Shown here: positions 15,894 to 23,499 of the stretch, in pieces | Layout: each line of letters opens with the position of its first letter | Position numbering within the stretch: the stretch's first letter is position 1 | Assembly (NCBI GenBank): GCA_020744425.1 | Contig: JAGMUV010000065.1 | Coordinates: 1-23,499, forward strand | Direction: 5' to 3' | DNA from: Dactylonectria macrodidyma | Taxonomy: Eukaryota; Ascomycota; Sordariomycetes; Hypocreales; Nectriaceae | Length of the DNA stretch: 23,499 bases | Notes under the pieces: model-generated | Told to the model about the DNA's origin: nothing | Seen by the model: only the letters and a program-made list of their open reading frames with translations | Databases searched by the model: none | Position numbers and translations under genes: made by a program

Positions 15894-16007
15894 AAGTCAA
15901 AACTTCAACGCATCCAACGCCTTTTCTGGATCTTTTCCCCGTTTATACCAACGTCTTTGTAGTGATACCCCTTGAGATACCCAAATCCACCACCCACCGT
16001 ATTCAGA

Positions 16008-17425
16008 ATGGCCGAGAAGCACAAGAACGTCGAGGTCCCCCAGGAGACCAAGCCGGACACCACCGCTCCCGCTACCGAGACCCCTGTTGCCAAGGCCAAA
16101 CCCACCGAGGAGACTCCCGCTGAGACTGCTCCTGCGACCACCGAGGACAAACCTGCCGAGGAGTTCAAGCCCGTTGAGACCACCGAGGAGGTTCCCAAGG
16201 CTGAGGATAAGATGGAGGTGGTTCAGCCCGTCGAGGAGGGCCACCTGGGCCACAAGGGTCAGGGCCTGAGCTTCCCCCAGTAAGCAAATTCGCTATCTTG
16301 ATTTTTAGAAGGATCGCATTTCTAACGCCACACCCTCTGCAGGAACCTCATCGCCAGCAAGGAGTTCTTCTTCTTCGGCTCCGACGCCGTTGAGCCCAAG
16401 GCTTTCGCCCACTACCTCAAGACCGAGAAGTCGGCCGAGACTGCCCACAGCAACATTGCCTGGGCATCCAACACGGGTAAGGGTCTTCTTTTCGTCGGCG
16501 ACAAGAAGAACCCCTCTAGCATCATCAGCCTGGTAAGTTCGCGGATCCACCATCATCTGCAAGACAGTTTATTCTAAAGGACACGCGCCACAGGCCGATG
16601 CCACCGAGCCCGAGACCGACGGTTCTCACAAATTCCACTTCACCTCCAAGGGCAACAAGCACAGCTTCAAGGCCGCCAACACTGTTGAGCGTGACAACTG
16701 GGTCGCTCAGCTGAAGCTGAAGATTGCTGAGGCCAAGGAGCTCGCCGCCATCGTCACCGAGTCTGAGACCTACAAGAAGACCATCGAGAGCTTCAAGTCC
16801 CCTCCCCACAAGAAGGAGGAAAAGGCCCCCGAGGCCCCCAACGGGGAGGCCAAGACCGAGGAGCCTGCCCCCACTGTCGCCGCTGCTGAGGAGACCCCCA
16901 AGGAGGAGGAGGAGGAGCGCAAGAAGGACGCTAAGCCTGCTGAGACCACCACCGAGCCCGCTGCTGAGACTCAGGCTCCCAAGACCGAGGAGGCCCCTGC
17001 CACTGAGGCTGACCCAGCTATTGAGGAGGTCAAGCCTGAGGAGAAGCCCGCTGAGGAGAAGCCCGCTGAGGAGACCAAGACTGAGGAGACCAAGACTGAG
17101 GAGCGCGTGAAGGAGGAGGCCACGGAGGAAGCCAAGGAAGAGGCTAAGACCGCTGCACAGCGCGCAGCACAGCAATTACGAGCTTGCGGTAGTGGTGCGG
17201 CTCTTCCTGCTGCTCCAGGACCAGCTCCCGCTTTGGTTTCGTTCGGCGAGATAGCTGAGAAGAGCCCGGAGGAGCGAAAGGTTATGGCGCTGGAGACAAT
17301 CGCCGAGGCTGCTCGGCTCTGGATTGTGAGCGGGATCAAGTCGTCAGATACATTTCCACTACTAACTCGATGCTCAGCAGCTCAATAAGCCGGAGGACGA
17401 GGAAGAGATGGAAGAGGACAATTGA
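16008..17425 (+). CDS. PH-domain protein (MUG6-like), four exons, atypical C-terminus
   Basis: Exons 16008-16279, 16343-16532, 16594-17325 and 17378-17425 give 413 aa. Introns are 63, 61 and 52 nt: GTAAGC/GCAG with branch TCTAAC, GTAAGT/ACAG, and GTGAGC/TCAG with branch ACTAAC. The ATG has A at -3 and G at +4. Residues 1-80 are acidic and rich in P, T, E and K. Residues about 92-200 form a PH-like domain (NLIASKEFFFFG, KGLLFVGDKK, FHFTSKGNKHSFKA, ERDNWVAQL with the hallmark Trp at 190), which binds membrane lipids or proteins. Then come E/K/P/A repeats (KPAEEKPAEE, TKTEETKTEE). Such fungal proteins usually continue as long acidic repeats. Here, from about residue 340, a different Ala/Pro-rich and helical tail ends ARLWI-QLNKPEDEEEMEEDN after splicing. 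Without the last splice, translation stops at 17388. The function is not established; it is described as meiotically upregulated in fission yeast relatives. Confidence 0.8.
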
Positions 17426-17743
17426 GCGTTGGTGTTGCCCAGTTCGACCCCCATGGTGGCGGCCGATGTCTGTATGAGGCGATAGAAATCTGCTTCACTG
17501 GTCCGCTGCGGCCCCGTTGCTTTGATTGCATCTTCCGTAACGCGAAAAAAATCCAAGAAATCTATGCTGAGGTACACGGAGCAATGTACTGCCGGGCGGG
17601 TTGCCCATCTCGCTAAACCGTTTCGTCTCTCTTGCGGTGGTTTTTGGAGTTTTGCAACAGTGCCACACCCACACTCTAGTGGAATCAATCAGGAGATTTC
17701 AACAGTTAGATTGGCGGCTGGGATTGGGCTCCACTTCCCGATG
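17426..17743. other. Gene-free stretch after the PH-domain gene
   Basis: Presumed 3' UTR and flank between the PH-domain stop codon and the LINE-B array. The minus-strand frame at 17374-17688 overlaps the last exon in antisense and has no recognisable domain. Confidence 0.45.
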
Positions 17744-17797
17744 ATCTTTACAATCTTCACCATCTTTACAATCTTCACCATCTTTACAATCTTTATA
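17744..17797 (+). repeat. Nonamer tandem array (ATCTTTACA / ATCTTCACC) at 5' end of LINE-B
   Basis: Six 9-nt units in register: ATCTTTACA and ATCTTCACC alternate for five units, and the sixth is ATCTTTATA. The first variant differs from the LINE-A unit CTCTTTACA by one base. The array ends 62 nt before the ORF1 ATG, against 47 nt in LINE-A. Confidence 0.88.
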
Positions 17798-17859
17798 GAC
17801 GTTGCAGCTGCAGCGGGCTGGGTAGCGAGGCGTAGCGCGACGCGACGCGAAACGGCGCG

Positions 17860-19243
17860 ATGGATGCGGTCGCTAGCAGCATCGTCGTAGCCCCCGAGGG
17901 CCCCGATCCTCTAGAGAGTGGCACGCGTAAATCTGATCGACCGCGAAAGTTAACTGCGAAAGGGATAGAAAATCTGGCCGGCAACGTCGGAACAATGATA
18001 CAAACAATGCTCCGGGAATCACGCGAGGAGACAGTGAAGCAAATCACGAAGATGCACGAGGAGGCCGTGAAGGAAATCACAAGCGCACGAGAGGATGATT
18101 GAGACTCTATGGGATGCGTGGAAGAAGGAGCAACAGGCGCTGAAACAGATGATTGCGAGTCAGGAGAAATCGATAGGAAAACTGCAGCAAGACATCCAGA
18201 GCATCCAAGAGCAAGCGACACGAGAACGAAAGCTAATGCAGGACCAGATCGACGAGCTCAAACGAATACAGCAGACCTCGCGCGACCCCGACCCCGCTCA
18301 GGTAGAGGCGGCTGAGGAGCTCAAACGAATACACGAAAAACTAGACACGATAACACAGCACTCGGAAGTCAGGCCAGGCCAGACGGATCCCAGGCCATCA
18401 TATGCAAACATTACCCGTATGCCACTGAGGGATGAGCAGAATGGGGCTGTCGGACTACCTGAACACACACCTCCACGGGTGTCACCCCCACCACTCGCGG
18501 CCGACCTGATCTGCACGATAGACATCTCAGGTACGACTAACGACGACAGAGGCAAGGCACAAGTCGGAGAGGTTCGACAGGCAATCGAGGCGGCGGTGAG
18601 GACAAGAAAGAAGGACGGGAATTGGAGATGCGCAGCCGTAACCAGAGGCGCGAGGAACCCCGACCTGATCAAGGTAATCTGTAGAGATGAGACGGAACTG
18701 AGCATGGTCCGAGAAACGGTGCGAAGAGTAGATTGCATACGGGGGGCAAAAGTCCTGAGAGACCGGGTGTACCCGGTGAAGATTGATGGGGCCAACCGTT
18801 CGGCCGTCCTAGATGCGCACGGCAACCTTCTCCCCGGGGCGGTGGAGGCACTCGGTCAAGAAAACGAAGTGACAATAGCGAGGATGAACTGGCTCAGCGA
18901 TAAGACAAACGGCAAAGCGTATGGGTCAATGGTGATCTACGTGACAAAGGAGAGCGAAGCAAGGCGGCTCCTAGAAGGAAAATACTCTCACCTCACAGGA
19001 GAATCGGCCAGGACCAGCGTATTCGAGCCAAAGGTCGACCCGGTGCAATGCTGCAACTGCTGGGGCCTAGGCCACAAAGCATTCACCTGCAAGGAGGCAC
19101 AGAAATGTGGCAGATGCGCCGGTCGGGGACACTACCACAGACAATGCCAGGCAACGGAACCGCGGTGTGTCCAATGCAGAGGACAGCACGAGGCCTTCAG
19201 CCGGACATGTCGTTCACGGCAACTGCACAGGAATGAGCAGTAA
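17860..19243 (+). pseudogene. LINE-B ORF1, Gag-like, one frameshift
   Basis: The first frame (17860-18102, MDAVASSIVV to SAREDD) and the second (18095-19243, MIETLWDAWKKEQQ) together align with the unbroken LINE-A ORF1. The break is at about 18095-18102, where ATG and TGA overlap. A single-base change explains it; a programmed shift or reinitiation is possible but has no support from LINE-A. The second frame (382 aa) carries a coiled-coil region and three zinc knuckles with the same spacing as LINE-A: CNCWGLGHKAFTC, CGRCAGRGHYHRQC and CVQCRGQHEAFSRTC. The knuckles are fully conserved, so the break looks recent. Confidence 0.85.
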
Positions 19244-22200
19244 GCTACAGATATACCAGCTGAATATGCGGAAGAGCGACAAGGTGCAGCTGAGCATGAT
19301 GAACGACGAAGACCTCCGAGACTACGCAGCGTTGGCGGTGGCAGAGCCGTGGACACGCAAGTTCGAAGGAAAGGTGGTGACAGTTCCCAACCACCACAGC
19401 AACTGGGTGAAGATGATCCCTACCAAAACACATGAGTCGCGGTGGCCGATCCGCAGCATGCTCTGGATACGGAGGGACCTGGACACAGAACAGATCCCGA
19501 TACCATCGGCAGATCTGACGGGAGCGATCATTAGGCTCCCCGAAAGGGACGTGCTGGTAATATCAGTGTACGTAGAGGGGGGAAACGAACAGGCACTCGA
19601 AGCAGCGACGAGACAGCTACATATCGCAATCGCAGAATTCCGAAACGGGACCGGTAGAAGAACCGACGTGATCATAGCAGGAGACTTCAATCGTCACGAT
19701 ATGCTATGGGGAGGCGACGAGGTGACAGGACGGAGGCAAGGTGAGGCGGGGCCGATCATTGGATTGATGGGGGAGCATGGCCTTCATAGCCTTCTGCCTC
19801 GGGGCACGAAGACGTGGCAGGGCCCGGGAGGCGGAGAAAGCACGATCGACCTAGTGCTAGCATCGACAGAGCTGGCCGACGAGATGACGAGCTGCGGGAT
19901 ACACCCGACGGAGCATGGGTCGGACCATCGAGCGATTCGGACGGAGTTCGATATAACGCCGCCGGAACGGAGTGCCAGTGACAGACTGTTGTTCAAGAAC
20001 GCTCCCTGGTTGGAGATCAAGGAAAGGGTGAGTAGGGAGCTGGAAGCATTGCCGTGGGACGGCGGGGTGCAGACCCAGACAGACAGACTCATGTCGGTGG
20101 TGCTGGACGCGATCAACGAACTGGTCCCGCGAGCCAAGCCGTCGCCCTATGCCAAGAGATGGTGGACGACGGATTTGACCCGGCTTCGGCGAATGTACAC
20201 TTACTGGCGAAACCAGGCAAGGGCACGCCGACGAAAGGGGCAGCGGGTGGCAGAACTGGAACAAAAGGCCCAGGAGGCATCCAAAGAATACCACGATGCC
20301 ATCAGGACACAGAAGAAGGCGCATTGGGACAGCTTCCTCGAAGAGGGGGCAAATATCTGGCAATCGGCTAAATACCTATCACCGGGAGGAGAAGCGATGG
20401 GAGACAAGATACCTCCCCTAGAGAGGAGAGATGGAACGACGACGAGTGACAAGGCAGAGCAGGCAGAGGAGCTCCTCAGTGCTTTCTTCCCACCGCTGCC
20501 GGATGAGATCCTGGACGAGGCGCCCCGACCGAGACAGGCGGAAGTAGTGATGCCAGAGTTGACAATGGAGGAGGTGGAAGAGAAGGTGATGGCAGCCAAG
20601 GCATGGAAAGCGCCGGGTGAAGACGGACTACCGGCGATGGTGTGGAAACAGCTGTGGCCCGTAGTGAGGGAGCGGGTGCTGCATCTGTTCCAAACATCAC
20701 TGAGAGAGAGCGAGCTGCCTACGCAGTGGAGGAGCGCAAAAATCATCCCGCTCAAGAAGCCGGAGAAGGAAAACTACAAGATAGCCAAGTCGTGGAGACC
20801 GATCTCGCTCCTGTCAACGCTAGGCAAGATCCTAGAGGCAGTTGTTGCAGACAGGATCTCGTACGCGGTCGAGACATTCGGACTATTACCTGCAAACCAC
20901 TTCGGCGGAGGAAACAGCGTTCGGCCGAGCAGGCGCTCCTGCTCCTCCAGGAACACATCTACAAGGCATGGCGGAACCGGAAGGTGCTCAGTCTGATCAG
21001 CTTCGACGTGAAGGGAGCCTATAACGGGGTGTTCAAGGAGCGACTACTGCAGAGACTGGAAGCTAGGGGGATCCCCAGGGTGCTGGTTCGATGGATCGAT
21101 GCTTTCTGCTCCAACCGATCCGCGACGATTGTAGTGAACGGCTACTGCTCGGAGCGGCGGGAATTGCCCCAGGCCGGCCTCCCGCAAGGGTCGCCCCTGT
21201 CACCGGTCTTGTTCCTGTTCTTCAACGCAGACCTTGTACAACGCAAGATCGACTCAAAGGGCGGGTCAATCGCGTTCATCGACGACTTCTCGGCCTGGGT
21301 AACGGGACCGACAGCAGAAGCTAACCGAGCAGGCATCCAGGCCGTCATCGACAGAGCACTGGAGTGGGAAAGACGGAGCGAAGCGACATTTGAGGAAGAC
21401 AAGACGGTCATCATACACTTCACACGCAATCCCGAACGCACTAGCGACAGCCCGTTCGTGATCAAAGGCAAGACCATCACCCCCAGAGACAGCGGGAAGA
21501 TACTGGGCCTGGTGATGGACTCCCAGTTACGCTATAGGGAGCACATGGCGAAAGCAGCTACCCGAGGCCTTCGGGCGGCCATGTGCCTACGGAGACTGAA
21601 GATGGTAACCCCTCGAACGGCGAGACAATTGTTTGTGGCAACGGTGGCTCCAACTATGGATTACGCCTCCAACGTGTGGGCGCACCGACGCGGAGTGAGG
21701 GAGACGAAATGGCTGAACGAAGTACAGAAGTTAGGAGCGCAAGCAATCACGGGGGCTTTCAAGACGGGATCGATAGCGGTGGCGGAAGCAGAAGCCGGCA
21801 TTGCATCCATCAGTGAACGCCATGCGCAGGCTGGCGCGCGGTTCTACGTCAACGCACAAACACTGCCCAAGACACACCCGCTCGCGACACTCAGGGTGAG
21901 GGAGACGCGGAGGTATCTGTCGCCGCTCACGAAGCTGGCACTCACCTACGATGGTGCAGTAGAGCGGATGGAGACGATCCAGCCATATGCGCTACCGCCG
22001 TGGCACGGGCGCATGATGGTGGAATACAACCTAGGCGAAGAGACAACGACGGACGCGGACACAGCCGACGCGACGATCGAGACCAATGGTTCGAAAGAGG
22101 TGCTAATCGCTACGAGCGCCTCGGCGAGAAACGGAATCGTAGGCATGGGCGGCGTCGTGCGCAGCGCCGCCAGGGGAGGAACGGACGACGTCGTAGCAAG

Positions 22201-23022
22201 GTACTCCATCACCCTTGGCCCAAGAGATGAGCAGAACGCATACACGGCCGAGTTGGAGGCGATGGCGACGGTCCTAAGGTGCATGCCTGATGGGCTCCGA
22301 CGTCGACACATAACCGTCGTAACAAGAAATCGATCAGCGCTAGAGGCGATCGTGAAACCTCGACAGCAATCTGGGCAAAGCACTATCCGGGAGATCTACA
22401 AACAAGCCGATCGACTTCGAAAGGACGGAAACACTATTAAGATGCGATGGATATCGCCTATCCATGAATCCTCCGGACTGGGACTGAAGGCAACGGTGGA
22501 AGCGCGAAGAGCAACAGAACCCGAATGCACACCAAGGAAGCCGTCGTATCAGGCCCGATCGACCCGGCTCAGAGTACTGTTAGCACAACGTCAGCAACAT
22601 ATGGTCCTACCCGAGGGCGTGGGCGGCTACTCGAAACGGCTCGACAAGGCGCTCCCCCGGCAAACACGTGTGCGCACTCTATGACCCCCTCAAGAGGCGC
22701 GAAGCCGACACCCTGGCACAGCTACGAACGGGGATGGCGCGGGTCAACAAATACCTACACAGAATAGGCGCGGCAGAGTCAGATATATGCGAATGCGGAG
22801 AAGAGGAGGAAAGCAGAACATTTCCTGTTCAAATGCAGGAAGTGGGAGACGCAACGAGAGGATATGCGGAGAATTGACCAAACAAAGATGGGGGATCTCT
22901 CGTTCTTTTTAGGCGGCAAGACGGCGGCGGACGGAGACAAGTGGAGACCGAACTTACAAGCGGTGCGAGCAGCGATCAAGTTTGCGATAAGAACGGGAAG
23001 ATTGGATGTTACACAGCCATAA
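19233..23022 (+). pseudogene. LINE-B ORF2: endonuclease / reverse transcriptase polyprotein, at least three frameshifts
   Basis: It starts at the ATG at 19233 (MSSKLQIYQLNM), overlapping ORF1 by 11 nt. The endonuclease motifs are complete: VAEPW, AGDFNRHDMLWGG, STIDLVLAS, GSDHRAI. The first frame closes at 20996. A one-base loss near 20908-20930 (after NHFGG) moves the reverse transcriptase into another frame, which shows SFDVKGAYNG, LPQGSPLSPVLF and FIDD. That frame closes at 22684, after an extra base in the C5 run at 22654-22658. A further shift near 22805 leads into EHFLFKCRKWETQRE and the final residues up to TAA at 23020-23022. The RNase H-like region has YTAELEA but lacks the other acidic residues, as in LINE-A. 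This copy cannot make a working ORF2 protein. Confidence 0.87.
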
Positions 23023-23185
23023 AAACCTACTAACAACACAAAAACAGCCAAATCTGGCACTACAGCCTCTCACAGACAGACCAGGCTTCAGCCGCTGATA
23101 GGACGCTGAACACTTGGAGAATCTGGCCTTCAAGCAGGCCTGTCGCATAGGAACAAGAGGGGCTAGAAATGGGAATAAACACAAG

Positions 23186-23499
23186 ACTCCCAAAACCAGA
23201 TATAAATACAGTAAAATAGCAAAGGGATTTGAGGTCTTAGAAATGACTGTAGCCGTTCAGAATAGTCGAATCACTGGGCTGGAGGAAGAGGTGGCGCGTC
23301 TACAGAGGGGAAGAAAAGAAAGGCGATACCTAACCCGAACCAGAGATTCATGACGCTGGGGGAGGCACTGGCAGCCGGTGAAGCTATCCAGAAGTCAGAA
23401 ACGGAAGTAATTAAGAAGGACGTGGAGGAGGAAGCCGAGTCGGTCATTGAGGTGGCGATGGATGCCATGGGTGAGGACTCGGAAATTGACGGTTTTCTT
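23186..23499 (+). pseudogene. C-terminal fragment of a pogo/Fot-type transposase, runs off window
   Basis: Directly after LINE-B, TPKTRYKYSKIAKGFEVLEM is followed by a coiled region (NSRITGLEEEVARLQ). After a frame change at about 23309, it continues KKRKAIPNPNQRFMTLGEALAAGE and an acidic tail to the window end. This wording fits the C-terminus of fungal pogo/Fot (DDE_1) transposases. The catalytic core is absent. The fragment begins abruptly at the LINE end, so LINE-B probably inserted into, or was recombined with, an older pogo copy. No start codon belongs to it. Confidence 0.65.

Larger units (their letters stand above)
17744..23185 (+). mobile_element. Second Tad-type LINE (LINE-B), diverged and frameshifted
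   Basis: Same order as LINE-A: nonamer array, short 5' UTR, ORF1, an 11-nt overlap, ORF2, and a 3' UTR sharing CTTGGAGAA and TTCAAGCAGGCCTGTC. The proteins are clearly homologous along their whole length but differ at many positions, so the two are separate subfamilies rather than a recent duplication. ORF1 carries one frameshift and ORF2 at least three. An AATAAA at 23174-23179 lies just before pogo-type coding sequence starts near 23186, which sets the approximate 3' end. No CTA tail is seen. Confidence 0.85.

Noticed and set aside
15461..15962. Forward ORFs of 108 and 155 aa upstream of the PH-domain gene
   Set aside because: They run through a 10-nt tandem repeat and the CT-rich promoter tract, with no family resemblance.
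16525..17175. Minus-strand ORF rich in Leu, Gly and Ser
   Set aside because: Antisense reading of the E/K/P/A repeats of the PH-domain gene, crossing its second intron boundary.
17374..17688. Minus-strand 104-aa ORF after the PH-domain gene
   Set aside because: It overlaps the last exon in antisense, has no domain, and its Ser run mirrors the acidic C-terminus on the other strand.
17522..17890. Forward ORF with IFT repeats
   Set aside because: The repeats are the LINE-B nonamer array read in frame. It overlaps the ORF1 start and has no motif.
18095..18102. Programmed frameshift or reinitiation in LINE-B ORF1
   Set aside because: LINE-A has a single unbroken ORF1 across the same position, and LINE-B ORF2 has further lesions, so a simple mutation is more likely.

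Overview
This window looks like a transposon-rich stretch of a filamentous ascomycete genome, probably a Sordariomycete. The evidence is short GT-AG introns of 52-63 nt with CTAAC/CTAAT branch sites, a PH-domain gene of the fungal MUG6-like type, a fungal multipass membrane protein with a long glycosylatable loop, and transposon types that are common together in such fungi. These are Helitron/PIF1, Tad-type LINE, hAT, piggyBac and pogo/Fot. None of the elements shows obvious RIP-type degradation by eye, since the coding regions stay GC-rich.

Layout: 1-1417 is a decayed, frameshifted PIF1-type helicase of Helitron origin, followed by hairpins and a small inverted-repeat cluster (1418-1783). 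On the minus strand, 1784-3670 is a host-like gene for a four-segment membrane protein. From 3895 to 9654 lies a full-length LINE (LINE-A) with an array of 18 nonamers at its 5' end, an intact ORF1 (coiled coil plus three zinc knuckles), an intact ORF2 (endonuclease, reverse transcriptase, RNase H-like domain, C-terminal zinc motif), an AATAAA signal and a (CTA)n tail. A second copy of the tail motif follows at 9771-9812. From about 9815 to 12280 is a hAT transposon that has lost its 5' end and carries two frameshifts. From 12281 to 13173 there is no gene, but two minisatellites. From 13174 to 15285 is an apparently complete piggyBac-type element, with one 56-nt intron, a full DDD triad and 28-bp perfect inverted repeats that contain TTAA. 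A PH-domain gene with four exons (16008-17425) follows, with an unusual short C-terminal tail. From 17744 to about 23185 is a second, diverged and frameshifted LINE of the same family (LINE-B). It abuts a fragment of a pogo/Fot transposase that runs off the window end.

Only two genes look like host genes: the membrane protein and the PH-domain protein. The rest is mobile DNA in various states. LINE-A and the piggyBac element look coding-intact. LINE-B, the hAT, the helicase and the pogo fragment are broken.

The most interesting signals are: (i) both LINEs begin with a 9-nt tandem array of nearly the same consensus placed just before ORF1; (ii) ORF1 and ORF2 overlap by exactly 11 nt (ATGnGCAnTAA) in both LINEs; (iii) both copies have an RNase H-like domain lacking most catalytic acids; (iv) the piggyBac element has ends whose TTAA sits inside a perfect inverted repeat; (v) the PH-domain gene ends in a tail that looks unlike the rest of the protein. 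All calls come from reading the sequence; no database search was run.
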